Of a stretch of 54,386 nt of DNA, positions 25,180-33,442 are shown piece by piece. The notes under the pieces were generated by a model, which was not told where the DNA came from, did not search any database, and saw only the letters and a list, made by a program, of their open reading frames with translations. The stretch covers positions 1 through 54,386 of the forward strand of contig JAFSYP010000082.1 of the NCBI GenBank assembly GCA_017449935.1, read 5' to 3'. The translations under genes and the position numbers were made by a program. This DNA is from Clostridia bacterium. Lineage in GTDB: Bacteria > Bacillota > Clostridia > Oscillospirales > Acutalibacteraceae. Numbering within the stretch: the first letter of the stretch is position 1; each line of letters starts with the position of its first letter.

Positions 25180-25657
25180 CCGCGCCGGCCTCCTTTCGTT
25201 TCTGCGACAAGATGTCGCGCACCTTTGCGCTCGTCAGAGAGCCGTACGTTTCGCCGTTGATCATCATGACGGGCGAGAGCGAACAGCATCCCAGACACGC
25301 CACGTATTTGAGCGAAAACAGGCCGTCCTCGGTCGTCTCGCCGTCGCCGATCCCCAGATCCTCCCGGATCGTGCGCGCGATCGTGTCCGCGCCGTTGACG
25401 TGGCACGCCGTACCCTTGCACAGCTCGATGAAATATTTGCCGACCGGCTGAAAGCGAAACTGCGTATAAAATGTCGCCACGCCGTACACACGCGCCGCCG
25501 GAATGTTCAACGACTGCGCGATGTATTCCAAAACATCCTCCGGCAGATAGCCGTAGACCGCCTGCGCTTTTTGCAGCACGGTGATCAGACTTCCCGGAAT
25601 GTCGCGGTACTGCGCGAGCACCAGCTCCAGTCGGGAAAGATCGCTTTTTTGCTCCAT
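25172..25657 (-). CDS. StnA/NuoE-like [2Fe-2S] subunit
   Basis: 161 residues, the normal length of the 24 kDa NuoE/HydC family. The four cluster cysteines are visible in CKGTACHVNG and CLGCCSLSP. The helical N-terminal part (LPEDVLEYIAQSLNIPAARV) is typical. It should pass electrons between the FMN of the NuoF-like chain and other centres. It is the first gene of the three-gene operon with AGGAGGT ahead of the start and its own promoter. Confidence 0.93.
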   Translation of the reverse strand: MEQKSDLSRLELVLAQYRDIPGSLITVLQKAQAVYGYLPEDVLEYIAQSLNIPAARVYGVATFYTQFRFQPVGKYFIELCKGTACHVNGADTIARTIREDLGIGDGETTEDGLFSLKYVACLGCCSLSPVMMINGETYGSLTSAKVRDILSQKRKEAGADV

Positions 25658-25683
25658 AAAAACCTACCTCCTGTTCGCGTAAC

Positions 25684-25712
25684 AGTATATATGATTTACG
25701 AAGACTTTTCAA
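25684..25712 (-). promoter_or_regulatory. sigma-A promoter of the transhydrogenase operon
   Basis: TTGAAA (25707-25712) and TATACT (25684-25689) are 17 bases apart on the minus strand, 27 bases before the first start codon. Confidence 0.75.
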
Positions 25713-25796
25713 GAGAAATCCCGCTTTTTTCTCCACGCTTTCCGAATGAAAGCGAAAAGGAAAAGAGTATTGCGAAAAAGGCGCCGTATGAAATCA

Positions 25797-25825
25797 ACAG
25801 AGCCTCTCCGAAAGAGAAGCTCTGT
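25797..25825. terminator. intrinsic terminator between the secreted-protein gene and the transhydrogenase operon
   Basis: ACAGAGC/GCTCTGT with a nested TCTC/GAGA stem. The T-run is better on the plus strand (GTGTTTTTC) than on the minus strand (TGATTTC), although the only gene ending here runs leftward. It may work in both directions. Confidence 0.5.
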
Positions 25826-25863
25826 GTGTTTTTCTGTTATGCTTTTTCCGAACAAAAGGGGAT

Positions 25864-27042
25864 TCACGGCTTGATCTCCACGGAGGGCAGCAGCCCGAAC
25901 ATGCCGCGGAAGAACGCCCTGACTTTTGCGAAGAATCCGTTCTTGACGGTGATCGCGACCGTGCGTTCGATCCGCTCGCCGGTACCGTCCTTTTGAATAA
26001 CGTCGTTCTGATCCACCACGCAGACGGTGAACTTTCTGCCTTCCTCCATCTCGCCGACGTAGCAGCTCAGGTATGTCGCGCTGCCTCTGGCGAGCATGGT
26101 CGCGCCGTCATACATCGCAAGCAGGCAGCCGCTCGGCAGACCGGACGCCGTCGCGATGACGGTGACTCTCGAGCGGTAATCTACCGTCGCGGAGGGCCGG
26201 ACCTGCAAGTCGATGGGCGTCCCGAGGTCGTAGACGATCTCATACACGCCGCCGGTTTTGGTCGCGGTGATCGGATTGCCCGCGGCGTCCGTCGTCTTGC
26301 CGTTGACCGTGACGGTGAGCTTTTCCATAAAGTAATAGTTTTGTTTCGGCATCAGCTGCAAAATCAGCCGGTAATGCACGTCCGTGCGCACCGTGCCGCT
26401 GAAAGGCGCCCACTTGCCGCTGGCGTCGGACTGCAGCGTCTGTCCGAAGATCTTGAACCCTTCGGACACGTCCAGACTGTCGAGCGACAGCGGCAAACCG
26501 ACGAAAGGCGTCGGCACGCCCGTCACGGCAAGAGTGTTGATCACATTGGACACAACGATAGGCTTGAAACGGATCTCGACCGCGATTCTTCCGTCCGCAA
26601 AGGCCGTCCGGAAAAACCGCACGTCGGCGATACGGTCTGTCAAATCGCCGGCGTTGAGCGTCAGCTCCGACGGGTCCGCAAACTCGTATTCGCCGTACGG
26701 TATGATCTCAAGCGTCAGCAGATAGTTTGTGTTCGGCTGGAATTTATCTGCGCGCTTGAGCCACGTCCGCTCGGTCTCGTCATACCACAATTTGGCCGAA
26801 AAGCCGTTATTGAATGTATTGATCGTGGACTGCATGACCTTGGTCCATTCGTAATGGACGTCCTTCGGCACGGCCAGATTGGTCGCGGACGGATGCTCGC
26901 CGATCTTCGGGGCCTCGATGCCGTCGATGCGGATGGTGGAGATCGTCGTCACGGCGGCGGCAGGCACGGTCAGACAGACCAGACTCGCCACCGCAAGGAT
27001 CGCGGACAGACATGCGCACAGGAGTTTTCGCACGGTATTCAT
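25864..27042 (-). CDS. secreted protein with a C-terminal amphipathic-tail module
   Basis: 392 residues. A signal peptide (about 1-30, ending VPAAAV) is followed by two similar beta-rich repeats: ISTIRIDGIEAPKIGEHPS to about 155, and VINTLAVTGVPTPFVGLPLS to about 285. The last 100 residues form another module: SRVTVIATASGLPSGCLLAM, then a hydrophobic-aromatic tail FFAKVRAFFRGMFG. I recall the same type of C-terminal module and tail in many Oscillospiraceae surface proteins, where its role is not known. No sortase signal or dockerin is present. It may be held on the cell surface by the tail, but this is inference. It has its own promoter and is followed by a terminator. Confidence 0.75.
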   Translation of the reverse strand: MNTVRKLLCACLSAILAVASLVCLTVPAAAVTTISTIRIDGIEAPKIGEHPSATNLAVPKDVHYEWTKVMQSTINTFNNGFSAKLWYDETERTWLKRADKFQPNTNYLLTLEIIPYGEYEFADPSELTLNAGDLTDRIADVRFFRTAFADGRIAVEIRFKPIVVSNVINTLAVTGVPTPFVGLPLSLDSLDVSEGFKIFGQTLQSDASGKWAPFSGTVRTDVHYRLILQLMPKQNYYFMEKLTVTVNGKTTDAAGNPITATKTGGVYEIVYDLGTPIDLQVRPSATVDYRSRVTVIATASGLPSGCLLAMYDGATMLARGSATYLSCYVGEMEEGRKFTVCVVDQNDVIQKDGTGERIERTVAITVKNGFFAKVRAFFRGMFGLLPSVEIKP

Positions 27043-27075
27043 GTGAATTTCCCCTTCCGTTTTTATATCCTGTAT

Positions 27076-27104
27076 ATTTTACCACATTTTCTCTGCTCGT
27101 GCAA
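27076..27104 (-). promoter_or_regulatory. sigma-A promoter of the secreted-protein gene
   Basis: TTGCAC (27099-27104) and TAAAAT (27076-27081) are 17 bases apart on the minus strand. Confidence 0.7.
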
Positions 27105-27170
27105 GTGGTTTCGACAAGAAAAACGATCTGTCGACGGTTTTTGCTTTCCGAAAAAACTTCGCGGAAACGC

Positions 27171-27199
27171 TTGCACTTTTTCAGAAAAAAAGGTACAAT
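27171..27199 (+). promoter_or_regulatory. sigma-A promoter of the 27234 gene
   Basis: TTGCAC (27171-27176) and TACAAT (27194-27199) are 17 bases apart. The divergent promoter 67 bases away has the same TTGCAC -35 box. Confidence 0.7.
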
Positions 27200-27233
27200 A
27201 TATGGTGATACTTTTTCGGAAAGGGTTCGTTTC

Positions 27234-27905
27234 ATGAAAATTCACGCAGTTGCCGATATTCGCGCGTTCATCAAATCGCGGCCGTGGCTGATCCTCGGCA
27301 TGATCGGCGCGACGCTACTGCTGACGGTGGGCGAGCAGCTGCTCTCCGACGTTTTGCAGGAAGCGGATCTGAAGTTTGCGGATGTCTGTCTGGCGGTGAT
27401 CCGCATGATACTGCAGACCGCGCTGTCCGTCGTGCTGATCCGGTTCTGGTATAAAGACAGGGATAAGGCGGCGCCCTTTGCCGCCGTGGACATCCTCAAG
27501 CTGTTCGTCGCGTCGTTTCTGACGCTGCTGCTCATCGTGTTCTGTCTTGTTTCGGTCGTGCTGTCTCCGCTGGGCGTCTGGCTGTTCCTGCGGATGGACT
27601 TCTTTATGAACACATACATCACAGGCCGTTCCAACGGCGTCTTTTCCTGCGTCGGCGCGTCTTTTCGTGCCAGCAAAGGACACGCCGGCCGGTATCTTGT
27701 GTACAATATCCGGTATCTGCTGTTTTACTTTTTGATCGAGCTGGCCATCACGGCCGTTTCCGTGAGCGCAGGCTTTTCGGTTTCCCCGGTCCCCGCCGCC
27801 GTGCAAAAGGCGCTGGACATTTTCTATCCGCTCTTCATCTCCGTGCTCATGCCGTACCGCTATCTGCTCAAATGCGTTTTTTATGACGCCGAGCTGCAGG
27901 ACTGA
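27234..27905 (+). CDS. polytopic membrane protein, family not recognised
   Basis: 223 residues from the ATG at 27234, with GGAAAGGG upstream. About five hydrophobic segments are seen (near 18-36, 53-72, 85-115, 160-180 and 190-210). The short cytosolic N-terminus and the SFRASKGHAGRYLVYNIRY loop before the fourth helix recall small bacterial membrane proteins of the DUF975 type, but the match is not firm. It is followed by a WYL regulator with a 33-base gap, so the two may be linked. Confidence 0.7.
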   Translation: MKIHAVADIRAFIKSRPWLILGMIGATLLLTVGEQLLSDVLQEADLKFADVCLAVIRMILQTALSVVLIRFWYKDRDKAAPFAAVDILKLFVASFLTLLLIVFCLVSVVLSPLGVWLFLRMDFFMNTYITGRSNGVFSCVGASFRASKGHAGRYLVYNIRYLLFYFLIELAITAVSVSAGFSVSPVPAAVQKALDIFYPLFISVLMPYRYLLKCVFYDAELQD

Positions 27906-27938
27906 CCGCGGCTGTGCGGACAAAGGAGAGGATCGGAA

Positions 27939-28946
27939 ATGGCAAGACAACAAAACCAAAAGCTGAAGCTGCTGTATCTGCTGAAGATCCTGACGGAAAA
28001 CACGGACGAGGATCACGCGCTGACGATGGCACAGCTGCTGGAAATGCTGCAGGGGTATGGGATCTGCGCCGAGCGCAAGAGCATCTATGACGATCTCGAA
28101 GCGCTGCGCGCCTTCGGCGTCGATATCGAAACGACGCCCACACGCACCGTCGGCTATTATATCGCCGAGCGGGATTTTTCTCTGCCGGAGCTGAAGCTCC
28201 TGGTGGACGCGGTGCAGTCCTCCAAGTTCATCACGTCGAAAAAAAGCCTGGAGCTGATCCGCAAGATCGAAGGTCTTGCCAGCCGCCATGAGGCGACGCA
28301 GCTGCAGCGGCAGGTGTTCGTGCAGAACCGCATCAAGACCATGAACGAAAGCATCTATTACAACGTCGATTTCCTGCACGCAGCGATCTCCCGGAACGTG
28401 CAGATCGGGTTCCGCTATTTTTCCTGGGGTATACACGGCGAACAGATCCAACGGCACGACGGCGCGGAATACGTCGTCAGCCCCTGGGCGCTGACGTGGG
28501 ACGACGAAAACTATTATCTGGTCGCCTATGACGAGCAGGCGCAGAAGATCAAGCATTACCGCGTGGATAAAATGACGCGCATCCGTCTGCTCGATACGCC
28601 GCGTATGGGCGGCGACGTGTTCGACCGGTTTGATACGGCGATCTATTCCAAAAAGATCTTCGGCATGTACGGCGGTGAGGAAAAGAACGTCACGCTGCAC
28701 TGCAAGCGCGAGCTGGCGGGCGTGATCATCGACCGCTTCGGCAAAGAGAGCATCCTCATCGAGGACGGCGACGGCTTCAACGTCACGGTCCGCGTCTTTG
28801 AAAGTCCCACGTTCCTGTCGTGGGTCATGGGCTTCGGAAAAGATATGCAGGTGCTTCGGCCGCAGTCCACGCGCGACGCGCTCGCAAAACAGGCGCGGGA
28901 CGTGCTCGCGCAATACGAAACCAAAGGAAAAGAGGTCACGTCTTGA
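27939..28946 (+). CDS. WYL-domain transcriptional regulator
   Basis: 335 residues. An N-terminal winged helix (about 8-70, with LTMAQLLEMLQGYGICAERK and then SIYDDLEALRAFGVDIE) is followed by a WYL domain with VVSPWALTWDDENYYLVAYD near 180-200, and a WCX-type C-terminal domain. This family binds DNA and is thought to sense nucleic-acid or nucleotide ligands. It overlaps the next gene at its stop codon. Target genes are not known; the neighbours (permease and phosphohexomutase) are candidates. Confidence 0.9.
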   Translation: MARQQNQKLKLLYLLKILTENTDEDHALTMAQLLEMLQGYGICAERKSIYDDLEALRAFGVDIETTPTRTVGYYIAERDFSLPELKLLVDAVQSSKFITSKKSLELIRKIEGLASRHEATQLQRQVFVQNRIKTMNESIYYNVDFLHAAISRNVQIGFRYFSWGIHGEQIQRHDGAEYVVSPWALTWDDENYYLVAYDEQAQKIKHYRVDKMTRIRLLDTPRMGGDVFDRFDTAIYSKKIFGMYGGEEKNVTLHCKRELAGVIIDRFGKESILIEDGDGFNVTVRVFESPTFLSWVMGFGKDMQVLRPQSTRDALAKQARDVLAQYETKGKEVTS

Positions 28947-30070
28947 CGACACGATTGAAACAGGACGTTTTGCAGGGCGTTTGGGACGGGATGCGGCTGT
29001 TCCCGTTTTCTCTCGCCGCAGGCGTCTGCTCCGGCTTCGGCCTGACGGGCGGTTTTGTGACGGCCGTGGTCTGCGGCGTATTCGGCGTCGTGTTCGGCGG
29101 CGCGTTTTTTCCGACGTATCTGACGCTGCTGCCGGTCTATCTTCTGGCCTTCCGCTTCGGCGCGGCAGGCGCGGGCGCGGCGGTGCTTTTGGGCGGCGTC
29201 TTCACGTTTTTTCTGTCGCTTCTGCCCGCCGCCGCACGGCAAAGACTTTCGGACCCGGCGCTGCGCGCCGGCTTTTTCCCCGCGGCCGCCTTCGCCGTCA
29301 CAGCGCTGGAGACCACGAACTATTTCGGCATCGGCGCCGTCGGCGGGACGGTGCGCGACATTCTGGCGGATTATGTTTCTCTGGGCTTTCACCCGAACTG
29401 GCGCGGCGTGCTGTACGGGACGATCGCGTTGGTGCTGCTGATCACCTATCCGCGCAAATTTAAAACGCTGCATAAAAAAATATCGTCGGCGTTCGTCGTG
29501 CTGCTGATCGTGCTGCCGCTGCATCTTCTGCTGGTGCCGGACGCGGCGCATTCGCCGATCAACGAGATCGGCCGGCCAGAGCTGTTCACACTATCCGATC
29601 GTCTGTTCCTGCGCGGCGCGTTTACGCCCGCGGCCGTTCCGCTGGTCCTTTGCTCCGCGCTTTCTCTGGCGCTTCTGACGGCGCCGTCCCTGCCGGACGA
29701 CCGGTCGCGCGCGCTGTCGGCGGCGCAGCTTTCCGTCGGCTTTTTCGGCGGCGTGCCCTGTACCGCGGACGACGGCAGACGCAGCCGCTGCGGCGCGCTC
29801 GTCTGCGCGGTCCTTGCCGCCGCGCTGTATTTCCTGCCGGGGCTTTCGCGTATGCCCGTGCACGCGCTCGCGGTCATCCTGATCGTGACCGCATGGCAGC
29901 ACGTGGACTGGGGCGCGATAAGAAAAGCCTTTTCTTCCGGCAAGCGCAGCATCCTGCTGTTCCTTTGCGCTCTGCTGCTGCCGATCCTCGCGGACGCGCA
30001 TTACGCCGTTCCGATGCTCGCGGCGCTCAGCGCGATCACGATACCGAACCGAAAATCATCGCAATCATAA
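28943..30070 (+). CDS. SulP-like permease without STAS domain
   Basis: 375 residues from a TTG at 28943. It was chosen because AAAGGAAAAGAGG precedes it and no ATG or GTG is better placed; it overlaps the WYL gene stop. About ten hydrophobic segments are seen. The glycine- and alanine-rich first helices (AAGVCSGFGLTGGFVTAVVC) and the late VHALAVILIVTAWQHVDWGA followed by a short helix resemble SulP anion transporters. The protein is shorter than typical SulP members (about 550) and lacks the cytosolic STAS domain. Transported anion unknown. Family assignment is moderate. Confidence 0.6.
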   Translation: MTTRLKQDVLQGVWDGMRLFPFSLAAGVCSGFGLTGGFVTAVVCGVFGVVFGGAFFPTYLTLLPVYLLAFRFGAAGAGAAVLLGGVFTFFLSLLPAAARQRLSDPALRAGFFPAAAFAVTALETTNYFGIGAVGGTVRDILADYVSLGFHPNWRGVLYGTIALVLLITYPRKFKTLHKKISSAFVVLLIVLPLHLLLVPDAAHSPINEIGRPELFTLSDRLFLRGAFTPAAVPLVLCSALSLALLTAPSLPDDRSRALSAAQLSVGFFGGVPCTADDGRRSRCGALVCAVLAAALYFLPGLSRMPVHALAVILIVTAWQHVDWGAIRKAFSSGKRSILLFLCALLLPILADAHYAVPMLAALSAITIPNRKSSQS

Positions 30071-30079
30071 AGAGGGGAA

Positions 30080-31810
30080 GTGTTTCTTTTGCAAGACGTA
30101 CAGAAGCTGTACCGGCTTTGGCTGGAGAAAACGGAGGATAACGCCGCCGTGCAGAATGAGCTGCGCGCCGTCGCCGGAAACGACGAGGAGATCCTCGACC
30201 GGTTTTACCGGAATCTGGAATTCGGTACGGCGGGGCTTCGCGGCGTGATCGGCGCGGGCACCAACCGTATGAACGTCTACACCGTCAATCAGGCTACGCA
30301 GGGACTTGCCGACTATCTGCATTCGGCGTTCGACGAGCCGAGCGTGGCGATCGCATACGATTCGCGCAACGGCTCCGAAGAATTTGCGCGCGGCGCGGCC
30401 GGCGTTCTGGCGGCCAACGGCATTCGCGTGTATATCTATCCGGAGCTGGTCCCCACGCCGATGCTGTCCTTTGCCGTGCGCGAGCTTTCGTGCAGCTCCG
30501 GCATCATCATCACCGCCAGCCACAATCCCGCCAAATACAACGGCTACAAATGCTATGATCCCAACGGCTATCAGATGACCGACGAGGCCGCCGCCGCGAC
30601 CTACGCGTTCATTCGGAAGACCGACATGTTCGAGGGCGTCAGGACGATGCCCTTCGACGAGGGACTGAAGAGCGGCATGATCGGCTATATCGGCGCGGAC
30701 GTCGTGGAGAAGTTCTACGCGCGCGTGCTCACGCAGCAGATCAATCCCGGCGTGTGCGCGGACGCGAAGCTGCGCGTCGTCTATACGCCGCTCAACGGCA
30801 CCGGCAACAAACCGGTGCGCGAGATCCTGCGGCGTATAGGCCAGACGGACGTCGCCGTCGTGCCGGAGCAGGAATACCCGGACGGCAATTTCCCGACCTG
30901 TCCCTTCCCGAATCCGGAGATCCGCGAAGCGTTCAACTGCGCGCTGGCGCTGGCCGGAAAACAGGGCGCCGATCTGCTGCTGGCGACCGATCCCGACTGC
31001 GATCGCGTGGGGATCGCCGTGCTGGACGGCGGCGAGTACAAGCTCATGAGCGGCAACGAGGTCGGCGTACTGCTGACGGAGTATATCCTCTCCTGCCGCA
31101 AAGCGAACGGCACGCTGCCGAAGGACCCGGTCGTGATCAAATCGTTCGTGACGACGGAGCTGGTCGCGAAGGTCGCGCAGAAATACGGCGCCGAAACGCG
31201 CAGTCTGCTGACCGGATTCAAGTATATCGGCGAGCTGATCACCAAGCTCGAAGCCGCAGGCGAGGCCGACCGTTTCCTCGTCGGCATGGAGGAAAGCTAC
31301 GGCTACCTTGCCGGCACGCACGCACGCGACAAGGACGCGGTCGTCGCGTCGATGCTGATCACCGAGATGGCGGCGTACTACAAGACGCAGGGCATGACGC
31401 TGATCGAAAAAATGCAGGCGCTGTACCGCGAACACGGCATGTACCGCAACAGCCTGCTGAACTTCGCGTTCGAGGGCGCAAGCGGCATGGAAAAGATGCT
31501 CTCGCTCATGCAGGATCTGCGCGCTGCGGCGCCGAAGCAGATCGCGGGGCTGTCGGTGACCGCCGTTTCGGATTATCTGTCCCGTGAAACGGTCGATACC
31601 GCGACCGGCGCCGTCACGCCGATCGACCTGCCGCGCTCGAACGTGCTGCGGTATATGCTGCCCGGCGGCAGCGGCGTGATCGTCCGTCCGTCCGGCACCG
31701 AGCCGAAGATCAAGGTCTATATCACTTCCGTCGCCGCCGACGCCGATCAGGCTGAAAAGCTCGGTGAAGCGATCGGCGCAGACATGCGGAAGATCATGCA
31801 TCTGGAATAA
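30080..31810 (+). CDS. phosphoglucomutase/phosphomannomutase
   Basis: 576 residues from the GTG at 30080. A TTG at 30089 is better spaced from AGAGGGG and may be the real start. All four mutase motifs are present: the phosphoserine loop TASHNPAKYNGYK, the metal loop TDPDCDRVG, the sugar-binding loop GMEESYGYLAG and the phosphate-binding loop RPSGTEPKIKVY. It interconverts hexose 1-phosphates and 6-phosphates and feeds glycogen, glycan or nucleotide-sugar synthesis. The length and motifs fit the PgcA-type alpha-phosphoglucomutase of Firmicutes. It is the main metabolic gene of this rightward run. Confidence 0.94.
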   Translation: MFLLQDVQKLYRLWLEKTEDNAAVQNELRAVAGNDEEILDRFYRNLEFGTAGLRGVIGAGTNRMNVYTVNQATQGLADYLHSAFDEPSVAIAYDSRNGSEEFARGAAGVLAANGIRVYIYPELVPTPMLSFAVRELSCSSGIIITASHNPAKYNGYKCYDPNGYQMTDEAAAATYAFIRKTDMFEGVRTMPFDEGLKSGMIGYIGADVVEKFYARVLTQQINPGVCADAKLRVVYTPLNGTGNKPVREILRRIGQTDVAVVPEQEYPDGNFPTCPFPNPEIREAFNCALALAGKQGADLLLATDPDCDRVGIAVLDGGEYKLMSGNEVGVLLTEYILSCRKANGTLPKDPVVIKSFVTTELVAKVAQKYGAETRSLLTGFKYIGELITKLEAAGEADRFLVGMEESYGYLAGTHARDKDAVVASMLITEMAAYYKTQGMTLIEKMQALYREHGMYRNSLLNFAFEGASGMEKMLSLMQDLRAAAPKQIAGLSVTAVSDYLSRETVDTATGAVTPIDLPRSNVLRYMLPGGSGVIVRPSGTEPKIKVYITSVAADADQAEKLGEAIGADMRKIMHLE

Positions 31811-31828
31811 TTCGGGAGGGCTTGTAAT

Positions 31829-32050
31829 ATGAAAAACAAACGTGCTTTGGTCGTCCGTATCGTGGCGATCGTTCTTGCGGCGCTGATGATCCTGAGCGTC
31901 GGCGCGATCCTGATCCAGACGCTTGCGGCAGACGCGGTCCCCGTGACCGGCAGCGGCGCGCGTTCCAAACTGCCTGTCTTTATCCTGATCGGCGCCGTCG
32001 TGCTGATCGTGCTCTGCGTTCTGCTGCCGACAATGAAAAAGAAAAAATAA
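31829..32050 (+). CDS. small two-helix membrane protein (73 residues)
   Basis: 73 residues with CGGGAGGG upstream. Two hydrophobic segments (about 8-33 and 48-69) are separated by a short polar loop (TGSGARSKLP), and both ends are lysine-rich, so both should be cytosolic. It lies 18 bases after the mutase gene and just before a strong terminator, so it is probably co-transcribed. No family is recognised. Confidence 0.7.
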   Translation: MKNKRALVVRIVAIVLAALMILSVGAILIQTLAADAVPVTGSGARSKLPVFILIGAVVLIVLCVLLPTMKKKK

Positions 32051-32082
32051 GACTTCCGAAGAAGTCTGCACAAAAACACCGA

Positions 32083-32126
32083 CGCCCTCCGGACCGCACG
32101 TTCAGCGTGCCCGGAGGGCGAATCTT
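32083..32126. terminator. bidirectional terminator between the mutase run and maf
   Basis: CGCCCTCCGG (32083-32092) pairs with CCGGAGGGCG (32111-32120), with GCAC/GTGC inside. T-runs follow on both strands (ATCTTTTTA on plus, GTTTTTG on minus). A small extra stem GACTTC/GAAGTC lies at 32051-32066. Confidence 0.85.
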
Positions 32127-32127
32127 T

Positions 32128-32676
32128 TTATTGTTTCAGCCGTCTGCACAGCGCGGCGACAGGCAGGCCGACGACGTTAAAATAGTCGCCGCAGATCCCG
32201 CGCACCAGCGTGCAGCCGCGTCCCTGGATGCCGTACGCGCCGGCCTTGTCCATCGGTTCGCCCGTGGCGATATATGCCGCGATCTCGTCGTCCGTCAGCG
32301 GATAAAACGTCACCTGCGTCTGCTCAAAAAACGTTTCCGCGCTGCCCGCGGATACCAGACAAACGCCCGTATAGACGGTGTGCGTTCTGCCCGAAAGCAT
32401 CCGCAACATCCGCGCGGCGTCGGCTTCGTCGGCAGGCTTGCCGAGGATCGCGCCGTCGTACACCACGACCGTATCCGCGCCGATCACCAGATCGTTCGGA
32501 CGGTCCTTGGCCACGGCCAGCGCCTTTTGCTTCGCCAGAAGCATCACCGCTTCGTGCGGCGGCGTGCCCGGCGGGATGCGTTCCTCGGCGTCCGATACGC
32601 AGACGGTGAATTCCACGCCCGCCGTTTGCAGCAGCTCTCTGCGCCGCGGCGAGGCAGACGCGAGCACAATGCTCAT
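32128..32676 (-). CDS. maf: Maf-type nucleotide pyrophosphatase
   Basis: 182 residues from the ATG at 32676 (GAGGAGGAAA upstream). Motifs: VLASASPRRRELL at the start, IGADTVVVYDG near 70, LSGRTHTVYTGVCLV near 95-110, and GAYGIQGRG near 155. Maf proteins hydrolyse non-canonical or canonical nucleoside triphosphates such as dTTP and UTP. It overlaps the NUDIX gene by 4 bases (ATGA). Confidence 0.93.
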   Translation of the reverse strand: MSIVLASASPRRRELLQTAGVEFTVCVSDAEERIPPGTPPHEAVMLLAKQKALAVAKDRPNDLVIGADTVVVYDGAILGKPADEADAARMLRMLSGRTHTVYTGVCLVSAGSAETFFEQTQVTFYPLTDDEIAAYIATGEPMDKAGAYGIQGRGCTLVRGICGDYFNVVGLPVAALCRRLKQ

Positions 32677-33224
32677 TTCGTTTCCTCCTCGTACCACTGA
32701 CGCATCGCCATCTTCAGAACGGCTGCCTGTGTCTTGCCGTCCGGGATCTCGTTGTTGAGCACCATCTCCACCGCGGTCGACAGCGGGATCTTTTCCACGT
32801 TGAGGAATTCGTCCTCGTCCAGCTGCTGTTCCTTGAACGATAGACCGGTCGCGCCGTACAGGTGGATCGTTTCGGACGTATAGCCGGGGGACGGATAAAA
32901 TACGCCCAGATCGACGTATTTCTCCGCGACCGCGCCCGTCTCCTCGCGCAGCTCCCGGATGCCTGCGCGGAACGGGTCCTCGCCCTTTTCCAGCTTGCCG
33001 GCGGGCAGCTCCAGAACGACCTCGCCGTACGGATACCGGAACTGCCGCACAAACAGCAGCTCGTTGTCGTTCGTCAGCGCGGCAACCGTCACGCCGCCGT
33101 TATGTTCGACCACCTCGCGCACGCAGGTCCGGCCGCTCGGCAGTTCGGCCTCATCCACGCGCAGATTCAGGATGCGCCCTTCATATTTGTATTCCTGCTT
33201 CAGCGTTTTTTCAAACAGTTCCAT
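32673..33224 (-). CDS. NUDIX hydrolase, ADP-ribose pyrophosphatase type
   Basis: 183 residues. The Nudix box is GKLEKGEDPFRAGIRELREE and continues TGA, with all catalytic Glu residues. The N-terminal beta-strands (EYKYEGRILNLRVDEAELPS) and YPSPGYTSETIHLY are typical of NudF/YqkG. It cleaves ADP-ribose to AMP and ribose 5-phosphate. It forms a translationally coupled pair with Maf, both housekeeping nucleotide cleaners. No promoter is visible between it and the terminator of the upstream microprotein gene. Confidence 0.92.
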   Translation of the reverse strand: MELFEKTLKQEYKYEGRILNLRVDEAELPSGRTCVREVVEHNGGVTVAALTNDNELLFVRQFRYPYGEVVLELPAGKLEKGEDPFRAGIRELREETGAVAEKYVDLGVFYPSPGYTSETIHLYGATGLSFKEQQLDEDEFLNVEKIPLSTAVEMVLNNEIPDGKTQAAVLKMAMRQWYEEETK

Positions 33225-33242
33225 ATTTCCTCCGTATCAACA

Positions 33243-33276
33243 TAAAAAATACGGCTCCCATATCCATGAGAGCCGT
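33243..33276 (-). terminator. terminator of the microprotein gene
   Basis: On the minus strand ACGGCTC (33270-33276) and GAGCCGT (33251-33257) form a stem followed by ATTTTTTATG. It ends only about 20 bases before the NUDIX start, so the NUDIX-maf pair may depend on read-through. Confidence 0.8.
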
Positions 33277-33289
33277 AGGAGTGCAGGGA

Positions 33290-33391
33290 TCAGATCTTTA
33301 AAAAGTCACGAATCATGTTGATGATGTCCGCGGCCTTGCCTTCCCGCAGATAAGCAAGAAGCTTCTGAACGAACTCAAGAATCTTATCCAT
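33290..33391 (-). CDS. 33-residue amphipathic microprotein
   Basis: An ORF of 34 codons with GAGGAG 8 bases before the ATG at 33391, a strong promoter 52 bases upstream and its own terminator. The peptide begins MDKILEFVQKLLAYL and ends MIRDFLKI. Drawn as a helix, the Leu/Ile/Phe/Val residues fall on one side and Lys/Arg/Asp/Glu on the other. The net charge is near zero or +1. A Gly-Lys pair near residue 18 may make a hinge. It has no signal peptide or cysteine. Size and pattern resemble phenol-soluble modulins, small membrane-active peptides or stress-related microproteins. No homologue is claimed. The signals for expression make it much more credible than a chance ORF. Confidence 0.7.
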   Translation of the reverse strand: MDKILEFVQKLLAYLREGKAADIINMIRDFLKI

Positions 33392-33442
33392 AAGACATTC
33401 TCCTCATCTATTGATTTGCAGAGAGCATCTCCCTACATCCAC

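Noticed and set aside
30065-32071. 668-codon minus-strand frame opposite the phosphohexomutase
   Set aside because: All four mutase motifs lie on the plus strand; the minus frame has no recognisable domain or start signals.
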